Shown here piece after piece: positions 45,130 through 54,130 of a stretch of DNA of 64,000 nucleotides (its first letter is position 1; each line of letters opens with the position of its first letter). Source of the stretch: CAYFSS01 sp964345975. Lineage in GTDB: Bacteria; Bacillota; Clostridia; Saccharofermentanales; Fastidiosipilaceae. The stretch is from assembly GCA_964345975.1 (NCBI GenBank), contig CAYFSS010000004.1, forward strand, positions 1-64,000. Direction: 5' to 3'. Under the pieces are notes generated by a model that worked only from the letters and a program-made list of their open reading frames with translations, had not been told where the DNA came from and did no database searches. Made by a program: the position numbers and the translations under genes.

Positions 45130-46428
45130 GTGAAGAAAAGTCGTTATAACGATCTGCCTCAAGGGAGTGGATCTTACCTGGAACATCAAGGCTTGGAACA
45201 AGATTCATATTCCGGTGACCTTGATTCCTCAAAACGATCCATGTCAGGAATCGACAAAGCACTGATCGCCTTGTCGACCGGTTTGGTCCTGGGCTTAGTT
45301 GTCTTCGTTGCTACTTGGCTGATTCCTCATATCAGCTCGGATGAATCTCATCGCAGTGCCGAAGTCGATTACATCGAAGTGGACGCTCTCAAGAACCCGG
45401 TTCACCTCTCACGCTCTGATGAAAAAGAACCCAAATCGCATGAAGTTTATAAAGAGACTCAAGAGACTAATCCGGGCATGCGTAGCATCCGCGATGCAAA
45501 AGTTCCACGCGTGACAGAGAACTTTGCTGACAAGATGGCACGTATTGGCAATCAGAGATTGAATCTTCTCAAAGAAGAGTTGAGCATCTTACCCACCAAT
45601 TCAGCTCCTAACACTCCGGTTCAACTCCAAGCTCCATCACCGGCATACAACCCGACACCTACGGAATCCGTAGAGTCCAGAAGATCCTTTGCGACAGTAC
45701 AAGTGCCTACGGCTCCTACAACGATGGCTCAACCTACAGCAAGCCCTACAGCAGTAACACCGGTAACCGAAGCTCCAACCCTACCTCCCACACCTTCGAC
45801 TGAAGCATGGGTAAATACACCGACGGAAGAGACGATCCCGGTAACCACACCGACCTTCGAAGTTGAAACCGAGCCTACAGAAACATCTTATGAGCCGACG
45901 GAGAGCATCCCGACGACAGAGCAAACCACTTCAGAAACTGAATATGTGACTGAAGAGTCCACCTATGAAACGACGCCTGAGCAAACGACAGTAGAGACAA
46001 CCCCTGAGCCTACGCCCACACCTGCTCCGACATCCGTACCGGAGCCTACGAGTCCCCCTGTGGTTACAGATGAGATGGATCTCTTCTACCGAGTCATAGC
46101 TGCTGAATCCGGCGGTGTCTGGGATATCGAAGGCAGAACCAGAATAGCTGAAGTTATTGTCAATCGAGTAAATGCAGGCCAAGGATCATTGTACAGTGTT
46201 CTGACCGCAAAAAATCAATTCACTGTTGTAGAAAATGGTAGCATTCATACAGTAACAGTAACTGAAGCTGATCGCGTCGCAGCCCATCGTGCTCTTGCCG
46301 GAGCAAACCCAATTTTGCCAACGAACACTCTCTACTTCTGTACTGAGGGAGCTTATGCTTCGTATGAATGGTTCCAAGGTTTGACAGTGGTCGAAAAATA
46401 TTACAACGTCTACTTCATGGCTCCCTAG
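45130..46428 (+). CDS. Membrane-anchored SleB-type cell-wall hydrolase
   Basis: Begins with GTG 45130 (MKKSRYNDLPQ), five bases after GGGAGG; the frame opens from a GTG 18 nt earlier. A polar N-terminus of about 40 residues precedes one membrane segment (about residues 45-67), then a long Thr/Pro/Glu-rich linker (about 145-310), typical of wall-spanning regions. The C-terminal about 115 residues form a hydrolase domain of the SleB/CwlJ type: YRVIAAESGGVWDIEG contains the catalytic glutamate, followed by RIAEVIVNRV and NQFTVV. SleB proteins in spore formers degrade cortex; a general wall function is equally possible here as no sporulation gene is near. 432 aa. Confidence 0.85.
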   Translation: MKKSRYNDLPQGSGSYLEHQGLEQDSYSGDLDSSKRSMSGIDKALIALSTGLVLGLVVFVATWLIPHISSDESHRSAEVDYIEVDALKNPVHLSRSDEKEPKSHEVYKETQETNPGMRSIRDAKVPRVTENFADKMARIGNQRLNLLKEELSILPTNSAPNTPVQLQAPSPAYNPTPTESVESRRSFATVQVPTAPTTMAQPTASPTAVTPVTEAPTLPPTPSTEAWVNTPTEETIPVTTPTFEVETEPTETSYEPTESIPTTEQTTSETEYVTEESTYETTPEQTTVETTPEPTPTPAPTSVPEPTSPPVVTDEMDLFYRVIAAESGGVWDIEGRTRIAEVIVNRVNAGQGSLYSVLTAKNQFTVVENGSIHTVTVTEADRVAAHRALAGANPILPTNTLYFCTEGAYASYEWFQGLTVVEKYYNVYFMAP

Positions 46429-46452
46429 ACATCGAAGTTCCCTTCAACGATG

Positions 46453-46480
46453 ACGCTCCTCTTCCGAGGAGCGTTTTTAT
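46453..46480 (+). terminator. Terminator of the SleB-type gene
   Basis: A 9-bp stem ACGCTCCTC/GAGGAGCGT with a TTCC loop and a TTTTTATTG tail, 25 nt after the stop. Confidence 0.93.
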
Positions 46481-46559
46481 TGTCTTGCAATAATAAATTA
46501 TCGCAGTACAATAATTTCAAGAAAGAACTAGAACTATAGTATCCCTCAAGGAGAATCGC

Positions 46560-47168
46560 ATGAAGAATAAGCCACAAACCGGAACCTATGCAAAGATCGC
46601 CGGCTACATCGTCATCATTCTGCTCTTCCTCACACTCCCTTTGATCCTGGGAAACTTTAGAGAAATGAGAGACATCATCTACCTGGAATCAGTGCAGGAA
46701 ATGGAATCCGTTGGAGGCAGTCTAGAATTGATAGGGGAAGACAGCAGGGTCAAGATCGGTGGATATCCTTTGGCCGAAATACCTGCCCCGACTCATAGAA
46801 CAACAGCCACGGATCTTCCGGTCTCTATTATGCTTACAGGCCATTCCCTTATAGCAATCCTCACTCATTTATCACTCATCTTTGCAGCGTTATCCATCGC
46901 ACGTTATTTCTTTGAAGTCTATAAGCTACAAGTCTTAATCTTTAACGGGGCATTCACTTATTATCGACGAGCTGCCCTCTCACTAGCTATAGGGCTCATC
47001 GTCTTACCGATCATCTCTTACTTCTTCTACCAAGCAACCGTCGGCAGCAGTTATTTGAACCTCGGGGTGCTTCTCATCCACTTGGCGCTGATCTTGTTCG
47101 TGGAATTCTTTGGTCGATTGCTTAAGGACTCTTCCTTCCTCAAGCAAGAATCGGAGCAATTCATATGA
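46560..47168 (+). CDS. DUF2975 family membrane protein
   Basis: It is 202 aa with four hydrophobic segments: about 12-33, 90-115, 133-157 and 160-185. The middle extracellular loop (35-88) is polar. Overall plan and partner match the DUF2975 family, whose genes regularly lie next to a small Cro/C1-type regulator; its function is unknown. An AAGGAG site precedes the ATG. It overlaps the regulator gene by four bases. Confidence 0.85.
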   Translation: MKNKPQTGTYAKIAGYIVIILLFLTLPLILGNFREMRDIIYLESVQEMESVGGSLELIGEDSRVKIGGYPLAEIPAPTHRTTATDLPVSIMLTGHSLIAILTHLSLIFAALSIARYFFEVYKLQVLIFNGAFTYYRRAALSLAIGLIVLPIISYFFYQATVGSSYLNLGVLLIHLALILFVEFFGRLLKDSSFLKQESEQFI

Positions 47169-47371
47169 TCATCCTGACTTTGGATGTCATGCTGAAGAAG
47201 CGAAAGATGACGCAGCGACAGTTAGCGGCTGCAATCCCTCTCACAGAGGCAAATTTATCCAATCTCAAGTCAGGAAAAATCAAGGGCATCCGTTTGGATA
47301 CCCTTGATAGAATCTGTGAAATACTGGATTGTCAACCCGGTGATATCTTGCGCTACGAAAACGATAGCTGA
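47165..47371 (+). CDS. Small Cro/C1-type HTH regulator (YozG-like)
   Basis: It is 68 aa, essentially one helix-turn-helix domain: KRKMTQRQLAAAIPLTEANLS, then the second helix pair GIRLDTLDRICEILDCQPGDIL. The last segment is the usual DILxYE ending of the YozG family. The ATGA overlap with the DUF2975 gene suggests they act as a pair, plausibly with the membrane protein modulating the regulator; that is inference. Confidence 0.92.
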   Translation: MIILTLDVMLKKRKMTQRQLAAAIPLTEANLSNLKSGKIKGIRLDTLDRICEILDCQPGDILRYENDS

Positions 47372-47424
47372 TGCGGGTGGGCTTTTTAATGGAAACGTGG
47401 ACGATCAAAGCCAAAGCGAAGAAT

Positions 47425-48777
47425 CTAGTCGTCCTTTCCGGATTTTTTGGAATCTTTTCCTGAATCCTTGGATCCTTTGCCGGATCTCTTAGCGTCTTTC
47501 TCAACAATGACCTCTTCTTCGACCTTGTTATCTTTGCGCCTGCGTTCATGCTCCAGCTCGACCCGGAGACGTTTTTCAACCGGTCGATAATTCATTCGCT
47601 GAATCATATCCTCGATCTTCGTGTATTTGGATTCATAACGATTGAGTACATCATACTCGGGCCAAGTAATGACACCCTCTTCCGAGAATTCCTCATCGCC
47701 CAAATAAAGACCCAAATCACGTGCCGTCCTCACCAAAGTTCCGGAAGGTTCGACATACTTCAAACGATCCGCGACTTCATTTAAGGGGAATGCCACAAGC
47801 TCTTCGTCTCTCATGCCAACAAGGTAGCCATATTGCTGATTCAAGATAAGTTCAGCGCCGGCGACACCAACTCGACTGGCATAAACTCTGTCGTAAGCGA
47901 CAGGATTGCCACCTCGTTGGTAATGACCCGGAACGGTCACGCGAACTTCTTGACCCATACGTTCTTCAAGCTGATGGGCCAATTCATACGTATTGGATGG
48001 GAATTTACTGTTAGCGATACGTTTAGAAACTTCATCTTTGCTGAGCTTTGCGTCTTCTTGCGACAGGGCACCTTCAGCCATGACAATGATTGAGAATCGC
48101 TTACGCTCGGCGCTCCGCCGATTGAGTGCCCCGACAATGGAATCTAAGCTATAAGGAATTTCCGGGATCAAGATGACATCGGCACCACCGGCAATCCCGG
48201 CATAGAGTGCAAGCCAGCCTACCTTATGCCCCATGAGCTCAATGATAAAGATTCGACCGTGAGAGGTTGCTGTGGTATGAATACCGTCGATCACATCGGT
48301 GCCAACCCCGGCCGCTGAAATGAATCCAAAGGTCAGTTCAGTTCCATAAATATCGTTATCTATCGTCTTGGGTAGCGCAATGACGTTACACCCTGCTTCA
48401 CTGAGCGCATTTGCTGACTTTAAGCTGCCATTCCCACCAAGAGTCACGAGACAGTCCAATTTCTGCATCTTATAATTTCGGACCATAGCCTCGAGGCGAG
48501 TCTCTTGATAGTTGGAGTCCGGATCCGCTTGGTCGTTGATTTCCTTGAACGGCATCCTCGACGTGCCGAGGATCGTCCCTCCAAGATTTAAAATACCGCT
48601 GAAGTCGCTGTTGCTCATCTTGCGGTAGTCACCATTCATCAAGCCTTTGTAACCATCTATATATCCAAAGATCTCAACATCTTCGCGACCTTCAAACAGT
48701 GTCTTAGCAACACCGCGCATCGCCGCATTTAGTCCCTGACAGTCACCGCCACTTGTGAGCATTCCTATACGTAACAT
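47425..48777 (-). CDS. pfkA: 6-phosphofructokinase, mixed-type active site, Lys-rich tail
   Basis: The enzyme phosphorylates fructose 6-phosphate. ATG 48777 has GGAGG five bases upstream and gives 450 aa. The nucleotide segment is MLTSGGDCQGLNAAM; GGNGS (114-118) replaces GGDGS, with Gly at the position that is Gly in ATP enzymes, while K137 in ALPKTIDND occupies the position that is Lys in pyrophosphate enzymes and Gly in the classic ATP type. This Gly/Lys pattern belongs to the group III-like forms, whose donor may be ATP. ELMGHKVGW has His where the usual Arg of MGR lies. After residue about 400 follows a low-complexity Lys/Ser/Asp tail. The donor remains uncertain. Confidence 0.9.
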   Translation of the reverse strand: MLRIGMLTSGGDCQGLNAAMRGVAKTLFEGREDVEIFGYIDGYKGLMNGDYRKMSNSDFSGILNLGGTILGTSRMPFKEINDQADPDSNYQETRLEAMVRNYKMQKLDCLVTLGGNGSLKSANALSEAGCNVIALPKTIDNDIYGTELTFGFISAAGVGTDVIDGIHTTATSHGRIFIIELMGHKVGWLALYAGIAGGADVILIPEIPYSLDSIVGALNRRSAERKRFSIIVMAEGALSQEDAKLSKDEVSKRIANSKFPSNTYELAHQLEERMGQEVRVTVPGHYQRGGNPVAYDRVYASRVGVAGAELILNQQYGYLVGMRDEELVAFPLNEVADRLKYVEPSGTLVRTARDLGLYLGDEEFSEEGVITWPEYDVLNRYESKYTKIEDMIQRMNYRPVEKRLRVELEHERRRKDNKVEEEVIVEKDAKRSGKGSKDSGKDSKKSGKDD

Positions 48778-49119
48778 GACGTCCTCCAAACTCCCTTGTA
48801 CTGTTTTCATTTTCCTAAGTTTAGCATAGCTACAACATGCTTTTTCTTCAGTTTATTCGATGGTGAGCATGACATTTCCTCCTTGAAGCCAACTGCCACG
48901 GCTCATAGCCGGAGGTTAAGCCGGATTTGATCGGGTCTAGGGTGAAACAAAATTAAGACTTGAAGAAGGAGGAAATTCATCATAGGATACTGAACTTGTC
49001 TAAACCGATTTGATCTTAATGAACATTCTTTGGGCTTTGCTTTCAATTAAAACTAAGTCCACTATAATGACGTGGAAGCAACGTAAGATGCATCGCTCTA
49101 CACTCCTTCGGAGGCAAAT
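48778..49119. other. Divergent spacer between pfkA and the ABC exporter operon
   Basis: Contains a five-codon open frame with a strong ribosome binding site upstream of pfkA (minus, 48853-48870; AAGGAGG at 48878-48884), a candidate promoter for the exporter operon (49041-49068), and a + strand AAGGAGG at about 48966 without any start codon behind it. Confidence 0.55.
49041..49068 (+). promoter_or_regulatory. Candidate promoter of the ABC exporter operon
   Basis: TATAAT at 49063-49068 with TTTCAA 16 nt upstream (49041-49046), about 50 nt before the start codon. The -10 is perfect, the -35 is weak. Confidence 0.5.
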
Positions 49120-51279
49120 ATGCCAAGAAACTACGCCAGAAAGAACGCTTTCCCCAGAGCCGCCAACCCATATGACCCGGAAGAAGCGCAGCGTTGGCTC
49201 GGCAGACCTTTTCGCTGGAGCCTTGCTCTTCTCAAACCGGTTCGCAAGAACTACACCCTAGCCTTAACGCTCACGATGATCACCTCTGTCCTCTCGCTTT
49301 TCCCCTCGATCGCGACAGGCTTGATCGTCGATGATATTCTCGTTGCCGGAAATTACGAGAATTTTGTCCGCTATGCCTTGATGCTTGGTGGCATTCCTAT
49401 CCTGCGTGCGATCATGCGGTATGCCTATCGAATCCTCTATGAGGACTCTTCACAGTATGCCTTGATAAGACTGCGCGACTCTCTCTATGCGCGTCTCCAG
49501 AGTCTTAACCCCGGTTACTATCACGAGGTTTCCACCGGTGCTCTCATGGCTCGGTTGACGGGTGACCTGGATATGCTGCGGTTCTTCTGGGCCTGGGTCG
49601 GATGGACGAGTGTCGAACAAGCCTTACTATTTTCTGTTGGTGCCATCTACCTAATGACCATCAATTGGAAATTGACCTTGGCCTGTCTCCTGATTGCCCC
49701 CTTCATTGCAATCTTTGCCCAACTCTTCTCCCAGAAGATCGGACCGCTTTGGTCGAAGGTCCGCGAACAGAGCGAGAACCTCACTTCAGTGGTTCAAGAG
49801 AACATCGCTGCGAACAGGATTGTGCGAGCCTTCGTGCGCCAGCCGTTTGAAATCGAACGATTTGAAAGAGCAAATGCTGCCTTCCGTGATCGCCAATTTG
49901 CAACGACAGATATCGGTGCCCGCTATATTCCAATCATGAATGCCTTTGCCTCCGCCCTGTCCATCCCGATGATTCTTATCGGCGGTCTCTTGGTCATGAA
50001 TGGCGATATGTCCTTAGGAGATCTCGTCACATATAGCGGACTGCTCTTTGTCTTGGAAGGTCCGATGTTTACCCTGGGCTTCCAAATCAATGACCTCAAG
50101 CGCGTGGGTACTTCAGCCGATAAGCTGCTCGAGACGTTGACAGCCAAGCCCGCCGTGGAAGATCCCTTCGTTCAAGCTGAGCTGGAGAAGCGCGAAGCAT
50201 ATCGTAATCACTTCTTGAAACGCCGTGAAGAACAAGAAATCGCAGCCAAGGATCGCTATCACTGGCGAAAGAATACGGCGACTGCGCTGACTTCTATCGA
50301 TGAACTGATCCAACGGCGAGCCGGAGCACGGCAAGATCTAAGCGTCGGCCTCGATGGTGCGATTCAGTTTGAAAACGTCTCCTTCGGATACGAGCGGCGT
50401 GCCAAATCTTACCAGTATGTCTTGAGCGATTTGAGCTTTAACATTCCTGCCGGATCAACCGTTGGATTCATTGGGCCGACCGGTTCGGGTAAGACGACCA
50501 TCACACGCTTGATTTCCCGCCTCTATGACCCCGATCAAGGCGTGATCCGAATCGACGGTAAGGATCTCCGAGACTACAACCTCCGAGAGCTCCGTAGACA
50601 AATTGCGGTCGTCACCCAAGACGTCTTCCTCTTTTCAGACACCGTCGAAGGCAACATTGCCTTCAGTCAACCGGATCTGGATCAGGTTTCCATTGTCGAT
50701 TCCGCCAGGATAGCCGTAGCCGACAATTTCATCCGCAAGATGAATGAAGGTTACGAAACCATTGTCGGTGAACGTGGTGTGGGCCTATCGGGTGGACAGA
50801 AGCAGAGAATCTCGCTTGCTCGTGCCATCGCTGCAAACGCTTCTATCCTCATCCTTGATGACACGACGAGTGCCGTCGATCTGGAAACGGACAGAGAAAT
50901 CCGCGAAAACCTCAGCAAGATGGAGCCTCTCAATCGCTCCATCCCACAGACCACGCTCATCATTGCCTCGCGAATTGCTTCGCTACGGAACTGTGATCGG
51001 ATCTTCGTCCTGGACCAAGGTCACCTGATCGAAGAAGGAACCCACGAAGAACTGGTCCGGTATGGGGGCATTTACCATGAGATCTATCAAATGCAGCTGG
51101 GTCAGAGTCGGAAAATCGCAGCTCAAATGCACCAAGCCCATGCAAAATCTGTTGCGCAGGATCCTGAGACTGACGTTGCGTCAGACCCTACGGAGACCCC
51201 TCCCGATCCGACGGACGTAAACCCCGAACAAGTTATCGCGATATCCCAAACCGAGGAGGTGCGAGATGGCAAGAAATAG
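49120..51279 (+). CDS. ABC exporter subunit with degenerate ATPase site
   Basis: It is 719 aa with an N-terminal six-helix membrane domain (about 35-330), a long polar linker (about 350-420) and a nucleotide-binding domain from about 425. Walker A is GPTGSGKTT and the signature is a normal LSGGQ. The Walker B reads LILDDTTSAVD, with Asp in place of the catalytic Glu, and the switch region is IIASR instead of IIAHR. This is the degenerate-site half of a heterodimeric exporter (BmrC/D or TM287/288 pattern). A Pro/Thr/Asp-rich tail follows. Its last 14 nt overlap the next gene. The substrate is unknown. Confidence 0.92.
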   Translation: MPRNYARKNAFPRAANPYDPEEAQRWLGRPFRWSLALLKPVRKNYTLALTLTMITSVLSLFPSIATGLIVDDILVAGNYENFVRYALMLGGIPILRAIMRYAYRILYEDSSQYALIRLRDSLYARLQSLNPGYYHEVSTGALMARLTGDLDMLRFFWAWVGWTSVEQALLFSVGAIYLMTINWKLTLACLLIAPFIAIFAQLFSQKIGPLWSKVREQSENLTSVVQENIAANRIVRAFVRQPFEIERFERANAAFRDRQFATTDIGARYIPIMNAFASALSIPMILIGGLLVMNGDMSLGDLVTYSGLLFVLEGPMFTLGFQINDLKRVGTSADKLLETLTAKPAVEDPFVQAELEKREAYRNHFLKRREEQEIAAKDRYHWRKNTATALTSIDELIQRRAGARQDLSVGLDGAIQFENVSFGYERRAKSYQYVLSDLSFNIPAGSTVGFIGPTGSGKTTITRLISRLYDPDQGVIRIDGKDLRDYNLRELRRQIAVVTQDVFLFSDTVEGNIAFSQPDLDQVSIVDSARIAVADNFIRKMNEGYETIVGERGVGLSGGQKQRISLARAIAANASILILDDTTSAVDLETDREIRENLSKMEPLNRSIPQTTLIIASRIASLRNCDRIFVLDQGHLIEEGTHEELVRYGGIYHEIYQMQLGQSRKIAAQMHQAHAKSVAQDPETDVASDPTETPPDPTDVNPEQVIAISQTEEVRDGKK

Positions 51280-53083
51280 ATTTGATGTAGATGAAGTTCT
51301 CGTCGAAGAATTTAACGTTGCCCAGCTAAAGCGCATCACAGATTACATCAAGCCTTATAAGAAGACGCTCATCACGACCATCTTTTTTATGTTGATCAGT
51401 GCGGCACTATCGCAGGTACCTCCTCTCTTAATGCGCCGTGCCATCAACGAGGCCATCCCGAATCAGAATCGTATCTTGCTCTTCATCCTGACAGGGATCT
51501 ACCTCTTCATCATTCTTATCGGCGCTATTTTCACCCGATACCGCATGCGCAGCATGAACCGAGTCGGTCAGTCCATCATCCACGATCTTCGTCTCGACAT
51601 GTTCGAACATCTGCAGCAATTGGCTTTTAATTACTTTGATACCAGACCTCACGGTAGGATCTTGACGCGGATCATGAACTACGTGAACTCCATCTCGGAC
51701 TTGCTGTCGAACGGGATCGTTAACTTCGCCGTCGATACGTTCACTCTCGTCATCATCTTGATCTATATGTTCCTGATGGATCCGCTCCTGACGCTCTATG
51801 CCCTGTCAGGAGTTCCTGTCATGGTCGTCATCATCTTTCTCCTGAAACACTCTCAGAGGAAGGCACAGCAGTTCCTCAACATGAAGAGCTCCAATCTCAA
51901 TGCTTACACCCAAGAGAGCTTGGACGGTATGCAGATTACGCAGCTCTTTGCTCGTGAGGACATCAATGCCGAAATCAGTCACGGACTTGGTGCGCAGTAT
52001 CGCAAGGCTTGGTTACGCTCGAGCCGCCTCAACAACATCCTCTGGCCTACGGTGGATACAATCTCGCATCTCACAGTCCTTGCACTCTATACCGGCTTCG
52101 CCTTCTGGCTGCGCTCACGCTACCCCGGCGACATTGGTATCGGTACCGTCGTAGCCTTCAGCTCGTATGTTTGGCGGTTCTGGAACCCCATCATCAACTT
52201 GGCGAACTTCTATAACCAGCTCCTCAGCGGTGCTTCATATCTGGAGCGCATCTTTGAATTCCTCGACGAAGAAGTCGAGATCAAAGACAAACCGGATGCA
52301 ATCTCCCTCCCTGAAATCACCGGAAAAATTGAATTTAAGGATGTCGACTTTGCGTATGACCCGGGCGTGTATATCTTAAAGAACATGTCGTTCACCATCG
52401 AAGCAGGTCAAACCATCGCGATCGTAGGCGCTACGGGTGCCGGCAAGACCACCATCGTCAATCTCATTTCTCGCTTCTACAATGTGACCGATGGCGAGAT
52501 CCTCCTCGATGGCTATAACATCGACGATGTCCAGATCGATAGCCTACGTAAACACATGGGCATCATGCTGCAAGATCCGTACCTCTTCCCCGGCACGATC
52601 ATGGAAAATATTCGCTACGGACGCCTCGAAGCAACGGACGAGGAGTGTATCGCAGCGGCTGAAGCTGTCCATGCCGACTTCTTCATCCGTCAGCATCCGG
52701 ACGGCTATGAAACCAAGATCCAAGAGAAGGGAGCCGGAGTCTCAGCCGGTGAACGTCAGCTCATCTCCTTTGCCCGAGTTCTTCTTTCCGATCCGGCGCT
52801 CTTCATCCTCGATGAGGCTACAAGCTCTATCGATACCCAAACCGAGGTCCTCCTCCAGTCAGCGATTGAGCGCATCAGTCAGAATCGAACATCATTTGTC
52901 ATCGCACACCGTCTCTCTACCATCCAAAACGCGGATCGCATCTTCTACATCGGTAAGAATGGGATCGAAGAAGACGGAAGCCACGAAGAGCTGTTAACTC
53001 TAGGTGGCTCCTATGCTGCACTCTATCGCAGCCAAATTGAAGAGATTGCTCTCAGTGAAGATGCCGAGGCTTATCTAGCGTAA
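51266..53083 (+). CDS. ABC exporter subunit with canonical ATPase site
   Basis: It is 605 aa: membrane domain (about 30-330) and nucleotide-binding domain from about 350. Walker A GATGAGKTT, LFILDEATSSIDT with Glu in place, and VIAHRLSTIQ with His in place make its own site competent, while its signature is VSAGERQ instead of LSGGQ. With the partner this gives one degenerate and one normal composite site. The ATG has GAGGAGG at the correct distance inside the upstream gene, so they are made together. Its 3' end overlaps prmA tail to tail by 9 nt. Confidence 0.93.
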   Translation: MARNRFDVDEVLVEEFNVAQLKRITDYIKPYKKTLITTIFFMLISAALSQVPPLLMRRAINEAIPNQNRILLFILTGIYLFIILIGAIFTRYRMRSMNRVGQSIIHDLRLDMFEHLQQLAFNYFDTRPHGRILTRIMNYVNSISDLLSNGIVNFAVDTFTLVIILIYMFLMDPLLTLYALSGVPVMVVIIFLLKHSQRKAQQFLNMKSSNLNAYTQESLDGMQITQLFAREDINAEISHGLGAQYRKAWLRSSRLNNILWPTVDTISHLTVLALYTGFAFWLRSRYPGDIGIGTVVAFSSYVWRFWNPIINLANFYNQLLSGASYLERIFEFLDEEVEIKDKPDAISLPEITGKIEFKDVDFAYDPGVYILKNMSFTIEAGQTIAIVGATGAGKTTIVNLISRFYNVTDGEILLDGYNIDDVQIDSLRKHMGIMLQDPYLFPGTIMENIRYGRLEATDEECIAAAEAVHADFFIRQHPDGYETKIQEKGAGVSAGERQLISFARVLLSDPALFILDEATSSIDTQTEVLLQSAIERISQNRTSFVIAHRLSTIQNADRIFYIGKNGIEEDGSHEELLTLGGSYAALYRSQIEEIALSEDAEAYLA

Positions 53084-54130
53084 AATTCGCAACAAAAGCC
53101 ACCCCGTCCATTCCTCATCTTCCAGTTCTTTCTCGATCGTGAATTTAGAGTCCTCGATGGCAGCCCGCCACTCGGGGGCTCTTTCCGTTGTGACGCCTGA
53201 CACCAGGAGGTAGCCTCCCGGTTTAACCTCACCTTCATACGCTTCTAAGAGATCCAGATGCAGCGAGAGAATAAGATTGCTGATGAGGAAATCATAGGGA
53301 CCCGGGACATCTTTGAGCTCCCCGGCCTTGACATCGATATGACCCAGCTCGTTATCGCGCAGATTATCTGCGGCGGTTTCCGCAGCTCGGGGGTCGAGGT
53401 CGATCGCAAGAATCTTATCGTCATCACGGCCTAATTTTGCAGCGATCATGGCTAAGATTCCGGAACCACAGCCAAGGTCCAGGATGGACCATGGCTCATG
53501 GCGATCGTTGCCATAAAGCAGTCCGTCGATCAGCCGAGCGGCGATCCGGGTCGAGGCATGTTCGCCCGTGCCGAAGGCTGAGCCTGCATCCAGTGTGATG
53601 ATTTGCTTATCAGGGCGTGCTTCAGCGGTCAGCCATGATGGACGGATCGTGATGTGGTCCGATATATCGAAGACTTGGAAATACGTCTTCCAAGCTTCCT
53701 CCCAGTCTTTTGCTTGCACCCACGAAAAATGGCTCTCGCCCTCCTCTTCGAGGTTAAAGATCTTGAGAATCTCTAGGCGATCTCGCTCGAAGACTGTCTC
53801 GGCAGTTCTCGGAGGATAAGCTTGATTGGGGCAAGCACTTTCATCAAAGCTCATCCCGGGATTAACATCGAGAGCCGATCGGTATGGCTCATAGAAGCAG
53901 ATCTTGCCATCTCTGACGGCAAACCATGCCATGACTTGGGCCAAATCACCAAAGTGATCGAAACCATCAGGATCATGGAAGATCGTGGCATCGCCTTGCT
54001 GCAGGAAATCCCTGTAAGCTTCAGGATCTTGAACCGCCGTTCCGAGTGAACCGCGCGCTTGCATGCGAAATTCCATGGCTTCTGCCATGAGCGGTGGACA
54101 AAGAATCTCTACGGCGTAGTATTGTTTCAT
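53075..54130 (-). CDS. prmA: Ribosomal protein L11 methyltransferase
   Basis: It trimethylates L11. The 351-aa protein has the PrmA-specific AFGTGEHASTRI loop, motif I (ILDLGCGSGILAMIAAKLG), the acidic AIDLDPRAAETAADN loop and an ISNLILS motif corresponding to the family's NPPY-like segment. The N-terminal substrate-recognition domain is larger than usual. The ATG overlaps the dnaJ stop by four bases; a dnaJ-prmA order is common in Firmicutes. Confidence 0.93.
   Translation of the reverse strand: MKQYYAVEILCPPLMAEAMEFRMQARGSLGTAVQDPEAYRDFLQQGDATIFHDPDGFDHFGDLAQVMAWFAVRDGKICFYEPYRSALDVNPGMSFDESACPNQAYPPRTAETVFERDRLEILKIFNLEEEGESHFSWVQAKDWEEAWKTYFQVFDISDHITIRPSWLTAEARPDKQIITLDAGSAFGTGEHASTRIAARLIDGLLYGNDRHEPWSILDLGCGSGILAMIAAKLGRDDDKILAIDLDPRAAETAADNLRDNELGHIDVKAGELKDVPGPYDFLISNLILSLHLDLLEAYEGEVKPGGYLLVSGVTTERAPEWRAAIEDSKFTIEKELEDEEWTGWLLLRILR

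Noticed and set aside
49010..49261. A + strand 83-aa frame at the start of the exporter operon
   Set aside because: It is out of frame with the exporter gene, lacks a site and runs into the exporter coding region.
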